DNA from: Pusillimonas sp. UBA6240
Lineage (GTDB): Bacteria; Pseudomonadota; Gammaproteobacteria; Burkholderiales; Burkholderiaceae_B
Length of the DNA: 10,521 bases
NCBI GenBank assembly: GCA_002441445.1
Contig: DJWC01000007.1
Coordinates: 1-10,521 of the forward strand
Direction: 5' to 3'
Shown here: positions 1 to 5,813 of the stretch, in pieces
Layout: every line of letters starts with the position of its first letter
Position numbering within the stretch: position 1 is the stretch's first letter
Made by a program: the position numbers and the translations under genes
The notes under the pieces: model-generated
What the model was told of the DNA's origin: nothing
Databases searched by the model: none
Seen by the model: the letters and a program-made list of their open reading frames with translations, nothing else

Positions 1-177
1 TACGCCTATCAGGTCAGCGGCGAATACGCCATGATCAAAGCCGCGGCCGCCAACGGCTGGCTGGATCACGACAAGGTAATGATGGAATCCCTCCTCGCCT
101 TCAAGCGCGCAGGCGGCGACGGCATCCTGACCTATTTCGCGGTGGCGGCCGCCAAGCTGCTGAAACAGCAGGCCTGA
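1..177 (+). CDS. hemB: Porphobilinogen synthase (5-aminolevulinate dehydratase), 3' end only
   Basis: This is the last 58 codons of HemB, open at the left window edge and ending in TGA at 175-177. HemB condenses two 5-aminolevulinate molecules to porphobilinogen in the cytoplasm, an early step of heme synthesis. The segment VSGEYAMIKAAAANGW is the conserved HemB C-terminal region: in the E. coli protein the matching stretch reads VSGEYAMIK and is followed, as here, by an ESL...KRAG-D-I-YFA pattern. The active-site lysines and metal site lie upstream, outside the window. The gene converges on the iclR-type gene that ends at 193, only 15 bases away, and its stop codon lies inside a hairpin that may end both transcripts. 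Confidence 0.95.
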   Translation, partial: YAYQVSGEYAMIKAAAANGWLDHDKVMMESLLAFKRAGGDGILTYFAVAAAKLLKQQA

Positions 178-191
178 TCCGGATCGGGCCT
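170..191. terminator. Inverted repeat at the hemB / iclR-type convergent ends
   Basis: The arms AGGCCTGATCC (170-180) and GGATCGGGCCT (181-191) pair along 11 positions with a single G-T wobble (175/186). The repeat covers the hemB stop codon and lies just past the stop of the opposing gene. It has no long T-tract on either strand, so it is a weak or Rho-assisted bidirectional terminator at best. The symmetry is seen directly; the terminator role is inferred. Confidence 0.4.
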
Positions 192-192
192 T

Positions 193-996
193 CTACGACC
201 CCGAGCCCATGTCGGACTGTTCTGAATATTGCTGGCCGATGCTATGGGCCTGGGCCTGCATCACTTCGACCACGCTGGCCAGCCGGTCGGCCGTCAATCT
301 GTCCGCCATGGCGGTGATGGTCAAGGCGGCGAGCGGGGCGCCTGATTTGGTCAGGACGGGTACGGCAACGGCCCGGGTGTGCGGCATCACCCCGGCAGCG
401 GTATACGCATAGCCCGTCGCGCGTGCTTCGTTCACGCGTTGCAGCAGCGATTCCGGAGCCAGGCCGTGAAAGGCGAGCCGCACCTCGTTCGCGTCGACGA
501 TAGCCTGCACTTCTTCCGGCGGCGAACACGACAATAGCGCTACGCCCGATACCCCGACGCCCAAGGGCCTGCGTGCGCCCACGTCGATGGACAATACCTG
601 TATTGGATAATGGCCGGTGTGGCGGCCGATGCAGATGGAATCCAGGCCATGGCGGATGCTGATGAATGCCGTATCGCCGACCCGTTGCGCCAATTGCGCC
701 AAGCCCGTACCGGCCACGGACAACAGGGGGAAGCGGCGCGTGCGTGCAATGCCCAGCAATACCATTTCCGGCCCGATCCGATATTTGAGCGACAAGGGGT
801 CCTGTTCGATCGCGCCTTCCGCCTGCAAAGTCTTCAGGATGCGATGCACCGTCGGGCGGTTCAGCCCCGACATCTGCACGATATCCGTCAGCCGGACGCC
901 CAGTTCCTGGCCGCAAGCCACCAGGCGCAGTACCTGCATGGCGCGGCTGACGGTTTGGCTGCCATTGCCTGGATTTGCCGCTACAGCAGCGCTCAT
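193..996 (-). CDS. IclR-family transcriptional regulator
   Basis: Likely the DNA-binding regulator of this catabolic cluster. The 267-residue protein has the IclR layout. An N-terminal winged helix-turn-helix spans about residues 13-75: SQTVSRAMQVLRL opens it and NRPTVHRILKTLQAEGAIEQ covers the recognition helix and wing. A C-terminal effector domain (about 85-255) contains the usual GVSGVALL and late AALTITA stretches. A GTG at 1000-1002 would give 269 residues. The ATG at 994-996 is preferred because it overlaps the TGA of the upstream flavin-reductase-like gene as ATGA (993-996) and has GAGG seven bases before it, whereas for the GTG that GAGG is only one base away. The two genes are thus probably translationally coupled. 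The paired GTCC-N7-GGAC sites in the divergent region are its likely targets. The effector ligand is unknown; a pathway intermediate is probable. Confidence 0.93.
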   Translation of the reverse strand: MSAAVAANPGNGSQTVSRAMQVLRLVACGQELGVRLTDIVQMSGLNRPTVHRILKTLQAEGAIEQDPLSLKYRIGPEMVLLGIARTRRFPLLSVAGTGLAQLAQRVGDTAFISIRHGLDSICIGRHTGHYPIQVLSIDVGARRPLGVGVSGVALLSCSPPEEVQAIVDANEVRLAFHGLAPESLLQRVNEARATGYAYTAAGVMPHTRAVAVPVLTKSGAPLAALTITAMADRLTADRLASVVEVMQAQAHSIGQQYSEQSDMGSGS

Positions 997-1634
997 CTGC
1001 ACACCTCGCCTTGGTGCTGTATCACCGCTTTCTCGGTCTGATGTATCCGCTGCAGGGTGATGATTTCGCCCAAGTGGGCGTAATTCGGCCCTCCCAGCCG
1101 GCAGATGGGACGAAGGCTGGCCGTTTCTATCTTTCCGTCGCGAAGCAGGCGGTCACGCACGTGAATGGTGATGACCTCGCCCACGTAGAATTCGGCGCCC
1201 GTCTGCCCGAACGGGGTGACGGAATGCAGGCGGCATTCTAGGCTGATCGGCGCGGCGGCAAGGCGCGGCACGGATATCGACTCGGCCGGGATGGTTTTCA
1301 ATCCCAATACTTCGACTTCGCTTACATCCGAGTCGTACTCGATTGCGCTCTGGTGCAGGGGCAGCAAGAGATCTTCGTCGGCGATATTGACCACGAATTC
1401 CCCCGAGTCGTGGATGTTTTTCCCCGTATCCTTGCGCAGCCCCGCCTTGCGGCCAATGTTCACGCCTATCATGGGCGGCTTGTTGGAAACGATGGTGTAG
1501 CAGCTGAACGGGGCCACGTTGATCACCCCGTGCGTGGACCGGGTAGTAATCCAGGCAATGGGCCGCGGCACCACGATGCCGGTCATCAGCTTGTAGGTTT
1601 GCTCCGGGCTGAGCGTTGCAGTCTCTATTTTCAT
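993..1634 (-). CDS. Flavin-reductase-like FMN-binding split-barrel protein
   Basis: The 213-residue product matches the flavin reductase-like domain family (the DIM6/NTAB type, which includes small components of two-component monooxygenases). The recognisable block is PRPIAWITT (residues 23-31), followed by GVINVAPFS (36-44) and a PPMIGVNIG strand. Family members bind FMN and many reduce flavin with NAD(P)H for a partner oxygenase, but members of this PRPIAW subgroup often have no proven activity. No oxygenase component is present in the window, so any partner is encoded elsewhere. It is the first gene of the leftward unit and its stop overlaps the start of the IclR-type regulator. No strong Shine-Dalgarno sequence precedes the ATG at 1632-1634. 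The family call is firm; the physiological role is open. Confidence 0.87.
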   Translation of the reverse strand: MKIETATLSPEQTYKLMTGIVVPRPIAWITTRSTHGVINVAPFSCYTIVSNKPPMIGVNIGRKAGLRKDTGKNIHDSGEFVVNIADEDLLLPLHQSAIEYDSDVSEVEVLGLKTIPAESISVPRLAAAPISLECRLHSVTPFGQTGAEFYVGEVITIHVRDRLLRDGKIETASLRPICRLGGPNYAHLGEIITLQRIHQTEKAVIQHQGEVCR

Positions 1635-1701
1635 GGCAGGCGTGCTGGAAAGTGTGCGTGCGTTGTCAGTGGCGGCCGCCGCAGCCAGGGCTCATAAATA
1701 A

Positions 1702-1716
1702 GTCCATATATAGGAC
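1702..1716. promoter_or_regulatory. Putative IclR operator, copy 1 (GTCC-N7-GGAC)
   Basis: The 15-bp element GTCCATATATAGGAC has GTCC/GGAC arms around an AT-only core. A near-identical copy on the opposite strand lies at 1809-1823 (14 of 15 positions identical when reverse-complemented). Short palindromes of about 15 bp are typical of IclR-family operators, and an IclR gene lies in the divergent unit. Assignment to that protein is inferred. Confidence 0.6.
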
Positions 1717-1736
1717 ATGATTGGCGGCCGTTTAAA
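1707..1736 (-). promoter_or_regulatory. Candidate promoter for the flavin-reductase/iclR unit
   Basis: Reading leftward there is TTTAAA (1731-1736), an 18-base spacer and TATATA (1707-1712). The -35 match is poor and the -10 is fair. The -10 lies wholly inside operator copy 1, which would suit repression by the cluster's own regulator. This is a weak prediction. Confidence 0.3.
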
Positions 1737-1769
1737 AGGATTATGGCTTGCATCGTACTGTTTAAGCAT

Positions 1770-1791
1770 GTATTTGCAGCGAAGCAAATAC
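1770..1791. repeat. Inverted repeat GTATTTGC-N6-GCAAATAC in the divergent control region
   Basis: Perfect 8-bp arms (1770-1777 and 1784-1791) surround a 6-base centre. The sequence differs from the GTCC/GGAC sites and lies between them. It could be the operator of a second regulator, or an RNA hairpin if transcription starts further upstream. No function can be assigned from sequence. Confidence 0.45.
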
Positions 1792-1801
1792 GCTCATTAT
1801 T

Positions 1802-1830
1802 GAAAAAAGTCCTGTATATGGACTTTTTTC
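1802..1830. promoter_or_regulatory. Putative IclR operator, copy 2, with extended symmetry
   Basis: The core GTCCTGTATATGGAC (1809-1823) is the reverse complement of copy 1 with one change. Here the symmetry extends outward to perfect 11-bp arms, GAAAAAAGTCC and GGACTTTTTTC, around TGTATAT. Its centre (1816) is about 61 bp before the predicted start of transcription of the rightward operon, a position usual for an activator. Its centre is 107 bp from that of copy 1. Confidence 0.6.
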
Positions 1831-1841
1831 TTTTGTGAGCA

Positions 1842-1870
1842 TTGGCACCCGCAGCCTTGGTTGATATCTT
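1842..1870 (+). promoter_or_regulatory. Sigma70-like promoter of the rightward catabolic operon
   Basis: TTGGCA (1842-1847) and TATCTT (1865-1870) are separated by exactly 17 bases, matching 5 of 6 and 4 of 6 consensus positions. Transcription would start near 1877, leaving a leader of about 23 bases that holds the strong ribosome site. Operator copy 2 lies just upstream of the -35. Confidence 0.55.
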
Positions 1871-1888
1871 GAATAAGCAGATTTTCTC

Positions 1889-1894
1889 AGGAGG
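1889..1894 (+). promoter_or_regulatory. Strong Shine-Dalgarno site AGGAGG for the binding-protein gene
   Basis: AGGAGG lies five bases before the ATG at 1900. It is the best ribosome site in the operon, suggesting high production of the binding protein; the downstream genes have weak sites and probably rely on coupling. Confidence 0.75.
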
Positions 1895-1899
1895 AGACC

Positions 1900-2862
1900 A
1901 TGAAAATTGCGAAGACCGTCCTTGCCATGCTGGCACTCGCGACGCTGTCGGCCCATGCGGCTCAATGGCCTACCCAGCCAGTGCATATCGTCGTGCCATA
2001 TCCACCCGGGGGCAATGTGGACGTCGCCGCGCGCATCATCGCGCCCGGCCTCGAGCAAGAATTCGGACAGCCTTTCGTGGTGGACAATCGCGCCGGCGCC
2101 GGCGGCCTGATCGCCGGCGAATATGTGGCGCGGTCCAAGCCGGATGGCAATACCCTGTTCATGGCGGCGAACGGCCCTTTACTGTTCAGCCCGCTCATAT
2201 TCAATCGCCCCGCGTATCACTGGAAGGAAGACTTCAAGCCCATCAGTACCGTTTCCTTGACACCCATGGTGCTGCAAGGCGGCCGCTCCCTGAAGCAGGA
2301 CAGCTTCGAAGCACTGATCGCCTATGCAAAGAAGAACCCCGGCAAATTGAACATGGCATCGCCCGGCGCGGGCACGTCCAACCATTTGCTGAGCGAGCTA
2401 CTGCAGCGCGAGACAGGCGCGAAGTGGACGACGGTGCACTACAAAGGCAATGCGCCGGCCACGACCGATTTGCTCGGCGGACAAGTGGATTTCAACTTCG
2501 ACCAGGTGTCCGTAGCCCTGCCCTTTATCAAGGACGGCAAGCTCAAACCGCTGGCGGTCACTTCCGAACATCGCGTCCCCTCGCTGCCGGATGTTCCGAC
2601 ACTGGAGGAAGCCGGGCTGAAGGGGATGACGGCCTATACCTTCACTGGGCTGCTCGCACCCAAGGGCACGCCCGATGAGGTGATCCAGCGGATCAGCGCC
2701 GCGCTGGCCAAGATCCTTTCCAAGCCCGAGATCATCGAAAAATTCCAGCAGCTCGGCGCCGAAGCCCGCAGCGCGACGCCGCAAGAATTCCAGGCCTACT
2801 TGCAGAAAGAAGATGCGCGCTGGGTACCCATCATCCGGCAAGCCGGCATCACCGCGCAATAG
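1900..2862 (+). CDS. Bug-type periplasmic solute-binding protein (tripartite tricarboxylate transporter family)
   Basis: The 320-residue protein belongs to the Bug/TctC family, periplasmic receptors that bind carboxylates and related small molecules for TctAB-type secondary transporters. Residues 1-20 form a signal peptide (KIAK, then a hydrophobic stretch, then a SAHA cleavage motif). The mature protein begins with the family hallmark WPTQPVHIVVPYPPGG, followed by VDVAARIIAP, a VVDNRAGAGG loop and KPDGNTLFMA. Later hallmarks are NMASPGAGTSNHLL, HYKGNAPATTDLLGG and LAVTSEHR. The length is normal for the family. It is the first gene of the rightward operon, so it probably captures the pathway substrate. 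No membrane components (TctA or TctB) are encoded nearby, which is common for the many Bug proteins of Bordetella relatives; it would have to share a transporter encoded elsewhere, or act as a sensor. The ligand is not predictable from sequence. Confidence 0.95.
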   Translation: MKIAKTVLAMLALATLSAHAAQWPTQPVHIVVPYPPGGNVDVAARIIAPGLEQEFGQPFVVDNRAGAGGLIAGEYVARSKPDGNTLFMAANGPLLFSPLIFNRPAYHWKEDFKPISTVSLTPMVLQGGRSLKQDSFEALIAYAKKNPGKLNMASPGAGTSNHLLSELLQRETGAKWTTVHYKGNAPATTDLLGGQVDFNFDQVSVALPFIKDGKLKPLAVTSEHRVPSLPDVPTLEEAGLKGMTAYTFTGLLAPKGTPDEVIQRISAALAKILSKPEIIEKFQQLGAEARSATPQEFQAYLQKEDARWVPIIRQAGITAQ

Positions 2863-2899
2863 CGCGATATCCACACTGAGCATCCATACCGAGCCGCAC

Positions 2900-3280
2900 A
2901 TGAAACGCAGCAGCATTTACGCAGAAGGCTTCAATCACAAGAATCCGATACCGGCCGCATGCCGCATCGGCAACACCGTATATACCGGCAGCATCCTGGG
3001 AACGGACCCCGGCACCGGCGCATACGGCGACACGCTGGAAACGCAATGCCGGCTGATGTTCGAGCATATCGACCGCATCATCCGCGCCAGCGGCGGGACG
3101 CCCGATGACATCATCAAAGTCACCGTCTGGATGAAGGACCGCCGCCAGCGCCAGGCCTTGAACGTGGAGTGGCTGAAGATGTTCCCAGACCCGGATTCCA
3201 GACCGGCCCGCCACACCATGGATGCACCGCTGGAGGGCGAGAAACTCATCGAGTGCAGCTTCATCGCCATCCTGGATTAA
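2900..3280 (+). CDS. RidA (YjgF/YER057c/UK114) family protein, possible enamine/imine deaminase
   Basis: The 126-residue product has the usual RidA length and core: VYTGSILGTDPGTG, then TLETQCRLMFEHIDRIIRAS, SGGTPDDIIKVTVWMKD and the C-terminal PARHTMDAP...LIECSFIAI. RidA trimers hydrolyse reactive enamines/imines to keto acids and ammonia. The key arginine is kept (R104 in PARHT). The glutamate of the archetypal LIEIEAIA motif is replaced by S120 (LIECSFIA), so this is not the housekeeping 2-aminoacrylate deaminase subtype. Family members in catabolic operons include 2-aminomuconate deaminases. A longer in-frame start at 2813 would overlap the binding-protein gene and add non-homologous residues, so the ATG at 2900, 37 bases after that gene, is chosen, although its ribosome site is weak. 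A detoxifying or deaminating step in the pathway is inferred. Confidence 0.9.
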   Translation: MKRSSIYAEGFNHKNPIPAACRIGNTVYTGSILGTDPGTGAYGDTLETQCRLMFEHIDRIIRASGGTPDDIIKVTVWMKDRRQRQALNVEWLKMFPDPDSRPARHTMDAPLEGEKLIECSFIAILD

Positions 3281-3291
3281 GAGATAGCCCC

Positions 3292-4164
3292 ATGCCAGAG
3301 TATTTACCCTTTGACCCCAACCCCCGGGCGCCCGACCACGTATTGCCGAAGGGAAGCTGCGACAGCCAGTTCCATGTGTTCGGCCCGCCGGACATCTACC
3401 CCATACGCCCCGGCGCCGCGTACGAAATGCCCTCTGCAACCATCGAAGCCGCATTGCGCATGCACCAAGTGCTCGGCATCGAGCGCGGCATCATCGTGCA
3501 GGCGACCACCTACGGCGCGGACCATCGAGTGGTGCTCGATGCGCTCGCCGCGGCGGGGCCGGGCTACAAGGCCTGCGCCAATGCCCTGGTGCTGCTGGAG
3601 CGCGATGACGCGTATCTCGAGACCCTGCACAAGGCCGGCGTCCGGGGCGCCCGCTTCAACCGGCTGGGCCTGGGCGTCAGCATGTCGCAAGCCGACTTCG
3701 AACGCTGTATCGCCCGCATCAAAGAATTGGGCTGGTATGCGAAGTTCCAGCCCGAAGCGGACGGGATCCAGAATCAGCTCGCCCGGATCGAACCGCTGGA
3801 TATCCCCATCATGATCGATCATATGGCGCGCGCCAACCCCCAGGCCGGCGCCGCCGACCCCAGCCTGAGGGCCTTACTGAAGCTGCTGAGCCGCGACAAC
3901 TTCTGGGTCATGCTCTCGCTCACTGAAAAAGTTTCGCGCGCCGGCTTCCCCTGGGACGACGTTTTGTCCATTGCGCAGGCATGCATCCAGGCAGCGCCCG
4001 ATCGCGTGGTTTGGGGCAGCGACTGGCCGCATCCCGTGTCGGTAAAGCAGCCGCCAAACGAGGGCGACCTGGTGAACCAGTTATACCGCTATGCCGGTGA
4101 TGAGCAGACGCTGCGCAAGATTCTCGTAGATAATCCGGCTCGCTTTTTCGGGTTTGAACCATGA
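3292..4164 (+). CDS. Amidohydrolase-superfamily protein, LigI / galactarolactone-isomerase-like lactone enzyme
   Basis: The 290-residue product belongs to the amidohydrolase_2 (COG3618) group, a TIM-barrel family that includes 2-pyrone-4,6-dicarboxylate hydrolase (LigI) and D-galactarolactone isomerase. Visible marks are CDSQFHVFGP at residues 23-32, a GARFNRLG strand, IDHMAR with H177, and VWGSDWPHP with the essential strand-8 aspartate D244. The usual D-x-H-x-H metal motif reads D24-S-Q26-F-H28, so the first metal-binding histidine is glutamine. LigI and galactarolactone isomerase are known to work without a metal, which fits a lactone hydrolase or isomerase role. The start is ATG 3292, 11 bases after the RidA-type gene; an upstream in-frame extension to 3169 only reads through that gene. 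The stop overlaps the next start as ATGA (4161-4164), indicating coupling. The exact substrate is unknown. Confidence 0.88.
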   Translation: MPEYLPFDPNPRAPDHVLPKGSCDSQFHVFGPPDIYPIRPGAAYEMPSATIEAALRMHQVLGIERGIIVQATTYGADHRVVLDALAAAGPGYKACANALVLLERDDAYLETLHKAGVRGARFNRLGLGVSMSQADFERCIARIKELGWYAKFQPEADGIQNQLARIEPLDIPIMIDHMARANPQAGAADPSLRALLKLLSRDNFWVMLSLTEKVSRAGFPWDDVLSIAQACIQAAPDRVVWGSDWPHPVSVKQPPNEGDLVNQLYRYAGDEQTLRKILVDNPARFFGFEP

Positions 4165-5015
4165 AACTGATTTCATTCGATGTAGACGGCGCAGAGCGCT
4201 TTGGCATTGTGCGTAACGAGCATATCGTCGACCTTACCAATAAAGCGGCGGCGGGATCGCTGCGCGATGTGCTCGCGCGGAACGCCATCGGCGAACTGGA
4301 GCAACTGGCTCGCGGCGCCCCAGCCGACTATGCACTGGAAGACGTGCGCTTCCTGCCGCCCATACCGGCGCCCGGGAAAATCATTTGCGTGGGCGTGAAT
4401 TACAGCCACCGCAACGAGGAATACAAGGACGGCGCACCGCCACCGCAATACCCCAGCGTCTTCCCTCGTTTCCCCTCGTCGCTGGTCGGGCATGGCGAGC
4501 CTCTTTTATGCCCGCTGCCCGAATCCACGCAGCTCGATTACGAAGGCGAAATTGCCATCATCATCGGCAAGCGCGGCCGGCGTATCGCCGAAGACCGTGC
4601 GGAAGAACATATCGCCGGCCTGACTTGCATGAACGAAGGCACTGTCCGGGACTGGCTGCGGCACGGGAAGTTCAACGTCACCCAGGGCAAGAATTTTGAC
4701 CACAGCGGTTCGATCGGGCCATGGATGGCAACCGCGGACGAATTCGACGGCTACGATAAGCTGCAAGTCGTCACTCGCGTGAACGGGGAAGAACGCCAGC
4801 GCGACACCACCGCGAACCTGATGTTCTCCTTCCGCTTTCTCATCCACTACATCTCGCGGTGGACCACGCTGGAACCGGGCGACATCATCTCCACCGGCAC
4901 GCCGATCGGGGCCGGCGTGCGGTTCGATCCGCCGCGCTTCCTGAAGGAAGGCGATATTGTCGAAGTCGAAGTGCCCGGCATCGGCATTTTGCGCAACCCC
5001 ATCGAGAATGGATGA
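4161..5015 (+). CDS. Fumarylacetoacetate hydrolase (FAH) family enzyme
   Basis: The 284-residue protein has an FAH fold. A short N-terminal domain (about 1-65) precedes the catalytic domain beginning PGKIICVGVNYSHRNEEY. The metal ligands E128 and E130 lie in LDYEGEIAIIIGKRG. The third ligand is normally the Asp of the NDxSARD motif, 29 residues on in FAHD1; here the motif is MNEGTVRDW, with E159 in that place. KNFDHSGSIGPW and the DIISTGTPIGAG signature follow. Family members hydrolyse, decarboxylate or isomerise 2-oxo/acylpyruvate compounds; in the homoprotocatechuate pathway an FAH enzyme (HpaG/HpcE) acts just before the HpaH hydratase. A hydratase and aldolase follow directly, three bases apart, so a decarboxylase, isomerase or C-C hydrolase feeding them is the likely role. 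Translation is coupled to the preceding gene through ATGA. Confidence 0.9.
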   Translation: MKLISFDVDGAERFGIVRNEHIVDLTNKAAAGSLRDVLARNAIGELEQLARGAPADYALEDVRFLPPIPAPGKIICVGVNYSHRNEEYKDGAPPPQYPSVFPRFPSSLVGHGEPLLCPLPESTQLDYEGEIAIIIGKRGRRIAEDRAEEHIAGLTCMNEGTVRDWLRHGKFNVTQGKNFDHSGSIGPWMATADEFDGYDKLQVVTRVNGEERQRDTTANLMFSFRFLIHYISRWTTLEPGDIISTGTPIGAGVRFDPPRFLKEGDIVEVEVPGIGILRNPIENG

Positions 5016-5018
5016 ATC

Positions 5019-5810
5019 ATGCTGACCACGGAACAACACAAACAGGCCGCCCGCCTGCTGCTGCAAGCCGAGCGTGAAGTCAAACCGGTACGCCAGCTGG
5101 ACGAAACCTTTCCCGGGCTCGACATCGCCGATGCCTATGCCATCCAGAAAGAAGTGCTTGCGTCCAAGCTGGCCGCGGGAGCGCGGCTGCGCGGCCATAA
5201 AATCGGGCTGACCTCCCGGGCGATGCAGAAGATCCAGGGCATCGACGAACCCGACTATGGCCACTTGCTCGATGACATGTTCTACACGGATGGCGACACC
5301 ATCCCGGTGGATCGCTTCATCGTGCCGCGGGTCGAAGCAGAACTCGCCTTTATCCTGAACAAGCCGCTATCCGGCCCCGAGGTCACGCTGCAAGACGTGC
5401 TGGGAGCAACGGAATACGTACAGCCCGCACTGGAAATCGTCGACGGCAGAACCATGTATCCGCGGCGCATCGTCGACAACATCGCCGACAATGCGGCCTC
5501 CGCGGCCATCGTCCTGGGCGGACGCCTGCTGCGGCCCATGGACCTGGACCTGCGCTGGGTGGGCTGCCTGCTCTATCGCAATGGAGTGATCGAAGAAACC
5601 GGCGTATCCGCGGGCGTGCTTGGGCATCCGGCGCGCGGGGTGGAATGGCTGGCCAGGAAGCTGGCGGCATTCGACACCTCGCTGGAAGCCGGCAGCGTCA
5701 TCTTGGCGGGCTCTTTCACCCGCACCGTCCCCGTCGGCGCCGGTGATACTATTCATGCTGACTTCGGCCAGCTGGGCGGCGTATCGGTCTATTTCCAAGG
5801 GTCTAGATAA
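5019..5810 (+). CDS. hpaH: 2-oxo-hept-4-ene-1,7-dioate hydratase-like protein (HpaH/HpcG family)
   Basis: The 263-residue product resembles E. coli HpaH/HpcG along its whole length. Shared blocks include HKIGLTSRAMQ (60-70), EPDYGHLLDDMF (77-88), DRFIVPRVEAELAF (98-111) and YRNGVIEETGVSAGVLGHPA. The magnesium ligands known for HpcG, E106, E108 and E139, fall at identical numbers here, and K61 lies in the conserved HKIG block. These enzymes add water to 2-oxo-alkenoates to give 4-hydroxy-2-oxo acids, the substrates of the aldolase encoded next (three-base gap). Compared with E. coli HpaH, the segment after E139 (EIVDGRTMYPRRIVDN) lacks about five residues, which could alter substrate length preference. 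Because the related 2-oxopent-4-enoate hydratases share the fold, the true substrate could be a C5-C8 analogue; the symbol is by similarity. Confidence 0.92.
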   Translation: MLTTEQHKQAARLLLQAEREVKPVRQLDETFPGLDIADAYAIQKEVLASKLAAGARLRGHKIGLTSRAMQKIQGIDEPDYGHLLDDMFYTDGDTIPVDRFIVPRVEAELAFILNKPLSGPEVTLQDVLGATEYVQPALEIVDGRTMYPRRIVDNIADNAASAAIVLGGRLLRPMDLDLRWVGCLLYRNGVIEETGVSAGVLGHPARGVEWLARKLAAFDTSLEAGSVILAGSFTRTVPVGAGDTIHADFGQLGGVSVYFQGSR

Positions 5811-5813
5811 ACC

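Noticed and set aside
242..916. A 224-codon minus-strand frame within the regulator gene
   Set aside because: Arg/Gly/Pro-rich shadow of the IclR-type gene, which has a clear winged-helix domain.
1802..1830. The 29-bp palindrome with a T6 run read as an intrinsic terminator
   Set aside because: It lies upstream of the predicted promoter of the rightward operon, the stem is mostly A-T, the Ts are part of the stem, and its core repeats at 1702-1716, which fits an operator better.
2813..2899. Longer N-terminus for the RidA-family gene
   Set aside because: It overlaps the preceding gene and adds residues not found in RidA proteins; the ATG at 2900 gives the standard 126-residue length.
2398..2916. 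A 172-codon minus-strand frame opposite the binding-protein gene
   Set aside because: It is antisense to a clearly recognised Bug protein and shows no family features of its own.
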